Assembly: GCA_023388075.1 (NCBI GenBank)
Contig: JAEWGX010000054.1
Coordinates: 1-27,618, forward strand
Length of the DNA stretch: 27,618 nt
Direction: 5' to 3'
From: Pseudomonadota bacterium
Lineage (GTDB): Bacteria; Pseudomonadota; Gammaproteobacteria; Burkholderiales; Burkholderiaceae_E
The notes beneath the pieces were generated by a model, which worked only from the letters and a program-made list of their open reading frames with translations, was not told the origin of the DNA and ran no database searches. Below, in pieces: positions 7,740-14,813 of the stretch. Each line of letters starts with the position of its first letter. The stretch's first letter is position 1. Made by a program: the position numbers and the translations under genes.

Positions 7740-9011
7740 CTAACGCGGGCCCTTGACGCCTGCCGGCGATTCCCCTTGCCCGGCGGCCCTGTCGACGAGC
7801 TCGTGATAGTCGCCGGCGCGGTAGACCGTGAGACGGGTGCCCGCCTCGCTCTTCCATTCCAGCAGCGAGCGGACCAGGTCGGCGCTGTCGCCCAGGGCGC
7901 GGCCGTTGAAGCCGACCACGATGTCGTCCACCTGCAGGCCGATCCGGTCCGCGAAGCCGCCGCGCTCCACCGATGTGACCACCGCCCCGTCGGCGAGCAA
8001 CCGCCCCGCGGCAAGCGCCGCCGGCGGCGCGACGTCCTCGAACTTCGCGCCGAAGCGCGGCCGCGTTCCCTGGGTGCCGGCGGCCAGGTCCTGCGCGAGG
8101 CGCATCACCAGCTCGATCGGCATCGAGAGGCTGACGCCGGCGGTGCCGTACGGGCCGACCATCATCCGCAGGTTCATCCCGACGATGGCGCCGCTGGTGT
8201 CGAGCAGCGGCCCGCCGGAGTTTCCCGGATTCAGGGCCAGGTCGCTCTGGATGAACAGCGCGTCGGTGTCTTCCGCGAAGTGGCGGGCACCGCCACCGAC
8301 GATGCCGGCCGCGACCGACCGGGTGAGGCCGTACGGATCGCCGATCGCCACGACCCAGTCGCCCGACCGCAGGCTCGCCGAGCGGCCCATCGACGGCATT
8401 GCCGGCAACGCCACCGGGACCCGGATCAGCGCGATGTCGCTCTCCTCGTCGGCGCCGAGCAGCTCGGCCTCGAAGACGCGGCGATCGTTCGTCTTCACCA
8501 CGATGGTCCGCGCATCGGTGATGACGTGCGCGGCCGTCGCGATGGTGCCCTCGTCGTCGATGAAGAAACCGGCACCGATGCTGACCGACTCGTCGAAGCG
8601 CTCCGTCGGATCCGGCAGCATGGGCAACGGTGCGCCGTCGGCCACGCGGGCGACCCCGCTCGGCGGGCTGCCGCCGGGCGCGGCATCGGTGAACTCCTCG
8701 TTGCCGACATCGCGCCAGACGCCGTAGACCCCGACGGTGAGTGGCAGCCCCCGGCGCACCGCCAGCGAGAACCCGGGTGGGCCGGCGGGCACCGTCCCGG
8801 CCTGCTCGAGCGCCACGCCCGGAGGTGGCGGCCGAGACCGCGCGGTCGCGCCCCCGGCCACCGCATCCCCGGCAGTCGACCCCTGGACAGTCTCATCCTG
8901 CGCGACCGGTGCCCTGGAAGCCGCGGGCGCGAGGCAGGCGGACAGCAGCAATGGAAGCACGAGCGACGTGATCACGGCGGCGGGCGCCGACCCGCGGCGC
9001 GGACAGGTCAC
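7740..9011 (-). CDS. Lipoprotein trypsin-like serine protease with PDZ domain (HtrA/S1C type)
   Basis: This is a 423-residue periplasm-facing protease. A basic N-terminus and hydrophobic stretch end in a lipobox (LLLSAC) with C26 as the likely lipidated residue, and Leu at +2 favours outer-membrane sorting. A Pro/Ala/Gly-rich spacer runs to about residue 85. The chymotrypsin-fold domain carries the full triad: H162 (TAAHVI), D192 (ESDIALI) and S265 (NPGNSGGPLL). One PDZ domain follows, roughly residues 325-400 (GGFADRIGLQVDDIVVGFNG). The GTG at 9011 is preceded by AGGGAG five bases upstream. It begins 9 bases after the transglutaminase-like gene, so the two are cotranscribed. DegP-like proteins usually have cleaved signals and often two PDZ domains; a lipid anchor with one PDZ is less usual. 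Confidence 0.92.
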   Translation of the reverse strand: MTCPRRGSAPAAVITSLVLPLLLSACLAPAASRAPVAQDETVQGSTAGDAVAGGATARSRPPPPGVALEQAGTVPAGPPGFSLAVRRGLPLTVGVYGVWRDVGNEEFTDAAPGGSPPSGVARVADGAPLPMLPDPTERFDESVSIGAGFFIDDEGTIATAAHVITDARTIVVKTNDRRVFEAELLGADEESDIALIRVPVALPAMPSMGRSASLRSGDWVVAIGDPYGLTRSVAAGIVGGGARHFAEDTDALFIQSDLALNPGNSGGPLLDTSGAIVGMNLRMMVGPYGTAGVSLSMPIELVMRLAQDLAAGTQGTRPRFGAKFEDVAPPAALAAGRLLADGAVVTSVERGGFADRIGLQVDDIVVGFNGRALGDSADLVRSLLEWKSEAGTRLTVYRAGDYHELVDRAAGQGESPAGVKGPR

Positions 9012-9020
9012 CTCGACTCC

Positions 9021-9815
9021 CTATGCGCCGGCCTTGCGCACCTGGGCGGTGGTCGAGAGCACCTCCTCGCCGCCACCCAGGCGTACGCCGCGCACCGGGC
9101 AGGCGTCGCGATAGTCCAGCCCCACCGCGAGCTTGATGTGGCCGCCATCTCCGGCACCGCCCTGCCCGGAGTCGAACCCCACCCAGCGATTGCCGATCCA
9201 GGCTTCGGCCCAGGCGCGGCTGGCGACGACCGCCTGGTTCGGCGTGTAGGCATAGCCGCTCACGTAGCGGGCGGGCAGCCCGAGATGCCGGCAGGCGGCG
9301 AGGAACACGTGCACCTGGTCCTGCACCGCCCCGCCGCCGAGCGCGAAGGCCTCGGCGGCGGTGGTGTCGGCATCGGTTCGGCCGCGCGCGAGCGGCACCG
9401 CTTCCTGCACCGCCGCGAGCAGGTCGGTCGCGCCGATCAGCGGGCGCGTGGTGACGCCCCTGCGCATCGGCTCGCAGAACGCGACGATCGCCTCGTCGGT
9501 CGTCGTGAGCGCCGTGCTGCGCAGGAACACCAGCGGATTCAGCGAATCGCCCGGCTCGCCTTCGTCGACGTCGGGAACCTCCACGGTACCGGTGGCGACG
9601 ATCGCGATCGAATCGTGCGGCTGCGAGAGCGTGAGCAGGTCGGTCAGGTTGCCGAAGGCATCGAGCAGCTGCACGGAGCGGGCCGCCAGCTGGAGCTGCC
9701 ATTCGACGACCCGTTGGCGCTTGTTCGGCGCCGGGGTGAGGCGGATGTACTGCGTGCTGCGCGAGACCGGCTCGGCATAGCGGTAGACGGTGGCGTGATG
9801 GACGGAGAGCTTCAC
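9021..9815 (-). CDS. Transglutaminase-like protein lacking catalytic Cys and His (probable pseudoenzyme)
   Basis: This 264-residue protein has the bacterial transglutaminase N-terminal beta domain (VHHATVYRYAEPVSRSTQYIRLTP) and a transglutaminase-like core (COG1305 type). In active relatives the core reads GVCQD for the nucleophile and SHAWAE for the His. Here these are GGGAVQDQVHVF (V164 in place of Cys) and ASRAWAEAW (R200 in place of His), while the Asp remains (WVGFD, D215). The codons GTG and CGC are unambiguous in the sequence. The rest of the fold, including LGLPARYVSGYAY, is well kept, which argues against simple decay. The GTG at 9815 is 12 bases after the alpha-E stop; no strong ribosome binding site is seen, consistent with translational coupling. 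It is probably a binding or scaffold partner of the ATP-grasp/alpha-E pair. Confidence 0.92.
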   Translation of the reverse strand: MKLSVHHATVYRYAEPVSRSTQYIRLTPAPNKRQRVVEWQLQLAARSVQLLDAFGNLTDLLTLSQPHDSIAIVATGTVEVPDVDEGEPGDSLNPLVFLRSTALTTTDEAIVAFCEPMRRGVTTRPLIGATDLLAAVQEAVPLARGRTDADTTAAEAFALGGGAVQDQVHVFLAACRHLGLPARYVSGYAYTPNQAVVASRAWAEAWIGNRWVGFDSGQGGAGDGGHIKLAVGLDYRDACPVRGVRLGGGEEVLSTTAQVRKAGA

Positions 9816-9826
9816 CGAGGCGGCCC

Positions 9827-10756
9827 CTATTTCAGCTCCAGGTACGCCTGGTGGATGGCGTCGCCAAGAAGCGCGGTCTGCCGGATGAAGCGATCGAGAA
9901 ACGGCAGATAGCCCTGCGCATAGACGTCCTCCACGTCGGCGAACTCCAGGTTGGCGAGCATGGTGGCGGCAAGCCGCCGCGCCGGCTTGGCGTTCTCCGA
10001 GGGCAGCTCGCGCAGGATGCGCACCAGTTGCTCGAAGCAGAAGCGCAGGGACCGCGGGACGGTACGGTCCAGGATGAGCAGCTCCGCGACGCGCTGCTCG
10101 TCGACGCCTTCGCGATAGGCATCGCGATAGGCCTCGAAGGCGCTCACGGAACGCAGCACCGCGCTCAGGCGATAGTAGTCCGTCACGTCGTTGCCCGAGG
10201 ACGCCGTCGCGCCCATGGACTGCTTCACCGACAGGATGCGCGCGGTGTTGTCGGCGCGCTCGAGGTGGGTGCCGAGCCGGATGAAGTGGTACGGCTGGTC
10301 GCGCCGGATGGTGGCGAACGTGATGCCGCGGAACAGGTTGCTGCGCTCCTTCACCCAGTCGAAGAATGCGCCGTCCGCCGGCTCCCGCTCCTGGTGGCGC
10401 TTCTGCAGCAGGAGCAGCCACGTGGCGTTGATGTCCTCCCACATCTCGGTGGTGATCGCGGCGCGCACGGCGCGCGCGTTCTCGCGACTGCTTCGCAGGC
10501 AGTTGAAGATGCTCGACGGATGCTTCGCATCCCAGGAAAGGTAGGCCGCGACGTCCTGCGGCGTGCGCGAGCGCCCGGATTCGTCGAAGTCGGCCAGCGT
10601 GTCGGTGATGACGAGCGGCTCGATCGTGGCCTCGATGTCGGAATCATGCGAGACCAGCGCCAGCATCTGGCCGACGTCCAGGATGCGGGCCATGTTCTCG
10701 GCCCGCTCGAGGTAGCGCGCCATCCAGTAGAGGTGCGAGGCGACCCGCGAGAGCAT
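9827..10756 (-). CDS. Alpha-E domain protein (COG2307)
   Basis: This 309-residue, mostly helical protein belongs to the alpha-E family, named for its alpha-helical fold with a conserved Glu. The N-terminus MLSRVASHLYWMARYLERAENMAR, split here as LSRVASHLYWMARYLER and AENMARI, is the family hallmark, and a second copy of the motif occurs as IRLGTHLERADNTARIL in the middle. No enzymatic activity is established; it is nearly always encoded next to the circularly permuted ATP-grasp gene. Here its ATG shares its A with the TGA stop of that gene (TGATG at 10754-10758), so the two are translationally coupled and likely made in equal amounts. The downstream transglutaminase-like gene follows after 11 bases. 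Confidence 0.95.
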   Translation of the reverse strand: MLSRVASHLYWMARYLERAENMARILDVGQMLALVSHDSDIEATIEPLVITDTLADFDESGRSRTPQDVAAYLSWDAKHPSSIFNCLRSSRENARAVRAAITTEMWEDINATWLLLLQKRHQEREPADGAFFDWVKERSNLFRGITFATIRRDQPYHFIRLGTHLERADNTARILSVKQSMGATASSGNDVTDYYRLSAVLRSVSAFEAYRDAYREGVDEQRVAELLILDRTVPRSLRFCFEQLVRILRELPSENAKPARRLAATMLANLEFADVEDVYAQGYLPFLDRFIRQTALLGDAIHQAYLELK

Positions 10757-12168
10757 CAGGGATCCACCACCCAGGTGTCCTTGGTGCCGCCTCCCTGCGA
10801 GCTGTTGACCACCAGCGAGCCACGACGCAATGCCACGCGGGTGAGGCCGCCCGGCACGATGCGGATCTCCCGGCCGGTCAGGACGAACGGACGCAGGTCC
10901 ACGTGGCGCGGCGCGACGCCCTCCTCCACGAACGTGGGGCAGGTGGAGAGCGAGAGCGTCGGCTGCGCGATGTAGTTCTGCGGCTGCGCCACCAGCGCCT
11001 CCCGGAAGCGAGCGATCTCCGCCGTGCTGCTGGTCGGGCCGACCAGCATGCCGTAGCCGCCCGCGCCGTGCACCTCCTTCACCACCAGCTCGGGCAGGTT
11101 GGCAAGCACGTACGCGAGGTCTTCCGGCTTGCGGCATTGCCAGGTCGGCACGTTCTTCAGGAGCGGCTCCTCGCCGAGGTAGAAGCGGACCATGTCCGGC
11201 ACGTACGGATAGATGGACTTGTCGTCGGCGACGCCGGTGCCGATCGCATTGGCGATCACCACGTTGCCGAGCCGGCACGCCGCGAGCAGCCCGGGGATGC
11301 CCAGAACCGAATCGGGCCGGAAAGCGAGCGGATCCAGGAAGACGTCGTCGACCCGCCGGTAGATCACGTCGATGCGCTGGCGGCCGGAGGTGGTGCGCAT
11401 GAAGACCAGTCCGTCCTCGACGTAGAGGTCCCTGCCCTCGACCAGCTCGATCCCCATCTGTTGCGCGAGGAAGGCGTGCTCGAAGTACGCGCTGTTGTAG
11501 GGGCCCGGGGTGAGCAGGACGACGGTGGGGCGATCCCGCAGCGAGGCGGCGATCAGCGTCTCCAGGAGCAGCCCCGGATAGTGCTCCACCGGCCGCACCG
11601 CGTGGATCTGGAAGAGCTCCGGGAACAGCCGCATCATCATCTTGCGGTTGGACAGCATGTACGACACGCCTGAGGGGACCCGCAGGTTGTCCTCCAGGAC
11701 ATAGAAGTCGCCGTCGTTGTGGCGCACCAGGTCGACGCCGATGATGTGCGCATAGGTCTGGTTGGACACCTGCACGCCGGCCATCGCCACCTGGTACTGG
11801 CTGTTGGCCAGGATCTGCTCCGCCGGCACCATGCCGGCGCGCAGGATGTCCTGCTTGCCGTAGATGTCCGCGAGGAAGCGGTTGATGGCGCGGACCCGCT
11901 GGACGAGTCCTTCCTCCAGCCGCGTCCATTCGTCGGCCGCGATGATTCGCGGCACCAGGTCCGATGGGATCAGCCGCTCGGTGCCGGACTCGTCACCGTA
12001 GACCGAGAAGGTGATGCCGGTGCGGCGGAAGATGAGGTCCGCCTGCGTGCGCTTGTGCTCCATCCACTCCGCCGGGCGGGCTTGCAGCCAGCGAAGATAG
12101 GCGGCATAGCTCGGCCGCGGGCTGCCGTCCGGCAGCAGCATCTCGTCGTAGCCATCGGCCGGGGGCAT
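10756..12168 (-). CDS. Circularly permuted ATP-grasp protein (COG2308), predicted peptide ligase
   Basis: This is a predicted ATP-dependent carboxylate-amine (peptide) ligase. The conserved elements are present: RRTGITFSVYGD near the N-terminus, RVRAINRFLADIYG, HIIGVDLVRHNDGDFYVLEDNLR, SNRKMMMRLFPELF, LLTPGPYNSAYFEHAFLA, VVKEVHGAGGYGMLVGP (nucleotide-binding Lys and Gly-rich loop), and RHVDLRPFVL followed by PGGLTRVALRRGSLVVNSS. From the ATG at 12168 the protein is 470 residues, the usual family length. An upstream in-frame ATG at 12264 would add 32 Pro/Gln/Gly-rich residues but overlaps fur by 22 bases and would translate through a strong hairpin, so I prefer 12168. Neither start has a clear ribosome binding site. 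The substrate is unknown. Confidence 0.93.
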   Translation of the reverse strand: MPPADGYDEMLLPDGSPRPSYAAYLRWLQARPAEWMEHKRTQADLIFRRTGITFSVYGDESGTERLIPSDLVPRIIAADEWTRLEEGLVQRVRAINRFLADIYGKQDILRAGMVPAEQILANSQYQVAMAGVQVSNQTYAHIIGVDLVRHNDGDFYVLEDNLRVPSGVSYMLSNRKMMMRLFPELFQIHAVRPVEHYPGLLLETLIAASLRDRPTVVLLTPGPYNSAYFEHAFLAQQMGIELVEGRDLYVEDGLVFMRTTSGRQRIDVIYRRVDDVFLDPLAFRPDSVLGIPGLLAACRLGNVVIANAIGTGVADDKSIYPYVPDMVRFYLGEEPLLKNVPTWQCRKPEDLAYVLANLPELVVKEVHGAGGYGMLVGPTSSTAEIARFREALVAQPQNYIAQPTLSLSTCPTFVEEGVAPRHVDLRPFVLTGREIRIVPGGLTRVALRRGSLVVNSSQGGGTKDTWVVDP

Positions 12169-12174
12169 GACAGG

Positions 12175-12220
12175 CTGCAGCCCGCCGGCTGCAGGCTGCT
12201 CCGGGTGCCCGGCACCCGGA
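12175..12220 (-). terminator. Tandem hairpins just after fur
   Basis: Positions 12200-12220 form a perfect inverted repeat (CCGGGTGCC and GGCACCCGG plus a flanking T/A pair around one central C), 23 bases past the fur stop on the minus strand. A second 8 bp stem (CTGCAGCC at 12175-12182, GGCTGCAG at 12187-12194) follows. Neither has a T-run. They may attenuate readthrough from fur into the ATP-grasp operon or act in its leader. Confidence 0.5.
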
Positions 12221-12242
12221 TGCGGTTGGCCAGGGTCCGTCG

Positions 12243-12671
12243 CTACTTGGGACGATACTTGCATTGCGGCCGCACGCAGTTACCGTACAGCGCAAGCGCA
12301 TGGTCCTGAAGCTCGAAGCCGTGCTCCGCTGCGACATCGTGCTGCCGCTGCTCGATCTTGGCGTCGAAGAACTCTTCGACCCGACCGCATTGCAGGCACA
12401 CGAGATGGTCATGATGCTGGCCTTCGTCCAGCTCGAACACCGACTTGCCGGATTCGAAGTTGCTGCGCTTGAGCAGCCCGGCCTGCTCGAACTGGGTGAG
12501 CACCCGGTACACCGTGGCGAGGCCGACGTCCTGGCGCTCCGTGAGGAGCTCGCGATAGACGTCCTCCGCGCTCATGTGCCGCTGCCGGCCGGAATTGAAG
12601 ATCTCCAGGATCTTCAGCCTGGGCAGCGTCGCCTTCAGCCCGGCACTCTTCAACTCCGCGGTGGTCGACAC
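12243..12671 (-). CDS. fur: Ferric uptake regulator Fur
   Basis: Fur is the Fe(II)-sensing dimeric repressor of iron-uptake genes. The sequence matches the classical family throughout: ELKSAGLKATLPRLKILE, then the recognition helix region VGLATVYRVLTQFEQAGLL, the metal-binding stretch GQHHDHLVCLQCG, and a second Cys pair in NCVRPQC. From the GTG at 12671 it is 142 residues, close to the 148 of E. coli Fur; GAGGG lies 9 bases upstream of this start. Alternatives are a GTG at 12677 and an ATG at 12710 that follows GGAGG, but the latter overlaps a -10-like TATGAT. It diverges from bamE, an arrangement known from Pseudomonas and Xanthomonas (fur-omlA). The exact start is uncertain; the identity is not. 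Confidence 0.96.
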   Translation of the reverse strand: MSTTAELKSAGLKATLPRLKILEIFNSGRQRHMSAEDVYRELLTERQDVGLATVYRVLTQFEQAGLLKRSNFESGKSVFELDEGQHHDHLVCLQCGRVEEFFDAKIEQRQHDVAAEHGFELQDHALALYGNCVRPQCKYRPK

Positions 12672-12705
12672 TTGCACACGCCCTCGGGAAGATTGCAACG
12701 CCTTT

Positions 12706-12711
12706 ATCATA
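12706..12711 (-). promoter_or_regulatory. Putative fur -10 element
   Basis: TATGAT on the minus strand is a good match to the sigma-70 -10 hexamer and would give a transcript start near 12699, upstream of the two candidate GTG starts. No convincing -35 is seen, and I do not see a full Fur box. Confidence 0.35.
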
Positions 12712-12760
12712 CAGCCTCCGATCCCGGCTCCCGGGTATCCTCCCACAACCGGCACCTTCG

Positions 12761-13156
12761 ATGAAGCATTCCATGCTCGTGCCGCTGCTCGTCGCGCTGG
12801 CGTTCGCGACGGGCTGCAGCACCGACCGTTCGCGCAGCGGCTTTCTCGAGCCCTACAAGATCGCCATCCCGCAGGGGAACTACCTGAACCAGCAGATGCT
12901 CGACCAGGTCCGCCCCGGGATGAGCCGCGAGCAGGTGCGGCTCACGATCGGCTCGCCGCTGCTCACGGACATCTTCCACCCGGATCGGTGGGACTACGTG
13001 TTCCGCTTCCAGCATCCGAACGGCGATGCCGAGCTGCGCCGCGTGACGATCCGGTTCGAGGACGACCGCGTCGCCGCGATCGAGGCCGATCGCCTGCCGG
13101 AGCGCGACGACCCCAACGACCCGGCGCTGCCGGGCTACCAGCCACCGGAGACCTGA
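12761..13156 (+). CDS. bamE: Outer membrane assembly lipoprotein BamE (SmpA/OmlA)
   Basis: BamE is a small lipoprotein of the BAM complex that inserts beta-barrel proteins into the outer membrane. The 131-residue product has a signal peptide with lipobox ATGC (C19), then the SmpA/OmlA domain: IPQGNYLNQQMLDQVRPGMSREQV is recognisable in pieces (QGNYLNQ, VRPGMSREQVR, IGSPLLTDIFHPDRWDYVF). The C-terminal tail is Pro- and Asp-rich. It diverges from fur, and its TGA is followed directly by the dapB ATG with no spacer, so dapB is probably translationally coupled. The size and the position between fur and dapB both fit betaproteobacterial order. Confidence 0.95.
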   Translation: MKHSMLVPLLVALAFATGCSTDRSRSGFLEPYKIAIPQGNYLNQQMLDQVRPGMSREQVRLTIGSPLLTDIFHPDRWDYVFRFQHPNGDAELRRVTIRFEDDRVAAIEADRLPERDDPNDPALPGYQPPET

Positions 13157-13984
13157 ATGTCGCAAGCGCCCCCAGCCGGCGTCCCCCTGAAAGTCGCCAT
13201 CGCGGGCTCGAGCGGCCGCATGGGCCGCATGCTGATCGAGGCGGTCTGCGCCACGCCGGACATGACGCTCGCGGGCGCGCTGGACATGCCGTCCAGCCCC
13301 GCGGTGGGCACGGACCCGGTCGCCTTCCTCGGCCGCACCAGCGAGCTGCGAGTGACCGGTGACATCGCCGCGGGCCTGGCCGGCGCCGACGTGCTGATCG
13401 ACTTCACCCGGCCGGAGGCGACGCTCGCGCACCTGGCGGCCTGCCGGTCCGCCGGCATCCGCATGGTGATCGGCACCACCGGCCTCGGCGACGCCGAGCG
13501 CGCCGCGGTACGCGAGGCGGCGCGGGACATCGCCGTGGTGCAGTCACCGAACATGAGCGCGGGCGTCAATGTCGCCATGAAGCTGGTGGCGATGGCGGCG
13601 CGCGCGCTGGCCGCGGACTGCGACGTGGAGGTGATCGAGTCGCACCATCGCGACAAGGTGGACGCCCCTTCGGGCACGGCGCTCAAGCTGGGCGAGATCG
13701 TCGCGCAGGCGCAGGGTCGGCCGCTCGCAGAGCTTGCCGTCTTCGCCCGCGAAGGTCACACCGGCCCGCGCACGGCCGGAAGCATCGGGTTCGCCACAAT
13801 CCGGGCCGCGGACATCGTGGGCGAGCACACCGTGCTGTTCGCCTCGGCGGGCGAGCGCATCGAGATCACCCACCGCTCCACCAGCCGGGTCAACTACGCG
13901 CAGGGCAGCCTGCGGGCCGCGCGTTTCGTCGCGAGCCAGCAGCGCGGCTTCTTCGACATGGAGGACGTGCTCGGCCTGCGCTAG
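13157..13984 (+). CDS. dapB: 4-hydroxy-tetrahydrodipicolinate reductase DapB
   Basis: DapB reduces the DapA product with NAD(P)H in the lysine and meso-diaminopimelate pathway, in the cytoplasm. The 275-residue protein has the dinucleotide-binding loop AIAGSSGRMGR (near residues 14-24), GTTGL, the segment SPNMSAGVNV, and the catalytic signature ESHHRDKVDAPSGTA with H163/H164 and K167. The C-terminal FATIRAADIVGEHTVLF and THRSTSR segments are also typical. The start abuts the bamE stop without a spacer. Two hairpins follow the stop before the convergent ParA gene, so the bamE-dapB transcript probably ends there. Confidence 0.97.
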   Translation: MSQAPPAGVPLKVAIAGSSGRMGRMLIEAVCATPDMTLAGALDMPSSPAVGTDPVAFLGRTSELRVTGDIAAGLAGADVLIDFTRPEATLAHLAACRSAGIRMVIGTTGLGDAERAAVREAARDIAVVQSPNMSAGVNVAMKLVAMAARALAADCDVEVIESHHRDKVDAPSGTALKLGEIVAQAQGRPLAELAVFAREGHTGPRTAGSIGFATIRAADIVGEHTVLFASAGERIEITHRSTSRVNYAQGSLRAARFVASQQRGFFDMEDVLGLR

Positions 13985-14032
13985 CCGGACGCCGGGTCCG
14001 GCAAGGGCCGAAGGCGAACGGTCGCCTGGCCC
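13984..14032. terminator. Double hairpin between convergent dapB and parA-like gene
   Basis: The first hairpin is GCCGGAC (13984-13990) with GTCCGGC (13996-14002). The second is GGGCC plus AGGCGA (14005-14017) with TCGCCT plus GGCCC (14022-14032), with two bulged bases and an ACGG loop. Both lie between the two stop codons and could act in both directions. No T-run is present. Confidence 0.55.
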
Positions 14033-14044
14033 CCGGCCGGTTTC

Positions 14045-14668
14045 CTAGTGCAGCACCCAGTCGAGCAGAGGCCGCCAGGTCTCCCGGTCGCGCGCCACCT
14101 GCGGCGAATCGACGTCGAAGAGCGAAAGGCCGTGCGCGGCAAGGTGGACGTAGGTCTGCGTGTCGCGAAGATAGCCGGCCACCGGCAAGCCGAGTCCGCC
14201 GACGAAGCGCCCGAGCTCCTCCGCCGAGCGCGTGCGCGGATCCACGCGGACGCCGACGATGCCCACCGAGCTTCGAAAGCGGCGGTCGTCGTTCATCGCG
14301 GTGCGAAGCTGCCGCAGGAACCCGGCGGTCGCGTTGATGTCGAACATCGATGGCTGCATCGGCACCAGCATCTTGTCCACGCCGCGCATCACGCCGGTCA
14401 GCCGATCCAGCGGCATCTGCGCCGGCGTATCGATCACCACGTGAGTGACGCCGGCCGGCGGACGTGCCGCGCCGGACTTGAGCTCCCAGGACCGGATCGG
14501 CGCGACCGAGTCGGGACGCTGGCCCAGCCATTGCCGCGACGACTGCTGGGCGTCCAGGTCTCCGAGCATGGTGGGGTGGCGAGCCGCCGCGAAGAACCCC
14601 GCGAGGTTGGTAGCGACGGTGCTCTTGCCGACACCGCCCTTCGGGTTGACGATTGCAATGACCGGCAT
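14045..14668 (-). CDS. ParA/MinD-family ATPase, orphan
   Basis: This is a 207-residue deviant Walker-type ATPase. It has the N-terminal P-loop NPKGGVGKST (residues 8-17, with the signature Lys10 and Lys15), the Walker A' region GDLDAQQSSRQWL, and the Walker B-like VVIDTPAQMP. Such proteins position chromosomes, plasmids, chemotaxis arrays or other cargo by ATP-driven dimer cycling. The ATG at 14668 follows GGAGGGG by five bases. There is no ParB, MinE or other obvious partner next to it, and it is shorter than typical chromosomal ParA, so it is an orphan whose cargo is unknown. It is not the main chromosome Soj/ParA as judged by context, since no rnpA-rsmG-parB neighbourhood is present. Confidence 0.9.
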   Translation of the reverse strand: MPVIAIVNPKGGVGKSTVATNLAGFFAAARHPTMLGDLDAQQSSRQWLGQRPDSVAPIRSWELKSGAARPPAGVTHVVIDTPAQMPLDRLTGVMRGVDKMLVPMQPSMFDINATAGFLRQLRTAMNDDRRFRSSVGIVGVRVDPRTRSAEELGRFVGGLGLPVAGYLRDTQTYVHLAAHGLSLFDVDSPQVARDRETWRPLLDWVLH

Positions 14669-14698
14669 GCGAGCCCCTCCGCTATCCAGGAGCCACGC

Positions 14699-14704
14699 AC
14701 TATA
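14699..14704 (-). promoter_or_regulatory. Putative -10 element of the parA-like gene
   Basis: TATAGT on the minus strand lies about 30 bases upstream of the ATG at 14668 and in a locally AT-richer stretch (14699-14733) that stands out from the surroundings. A clear -35 is not visible. Confidence 0.4.
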
Positions 14705-14813
14705 GCAAGCAGTTAACGTGAAACCTTAGAAAGCGCGGCGAAGTTGCTGCGGATCCAACAGATGCGCCCGCCCCTCGCGCCGGGCATGAAACGACATCGA
14801 GCGCCGACCGGTT

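Noticed and set aside
7125..9911. A 928-codon plus-strand open frame opposite the cupin, protease and transglutaminase-like genes
   Set aside because: It is an antisense shadow. The minus-strand genes show ribosome binding sites, catalytic motifs and operon spacing.
12672..12755. N-terminal extension of Fur to the ATG at 12710 or further upstream
   Set aside because: The added residues have no counterpart in known Fur proteins and the ATG coincides with a -10-like TATGAT. The GGAGG before this ATG keeps the question slightly open.
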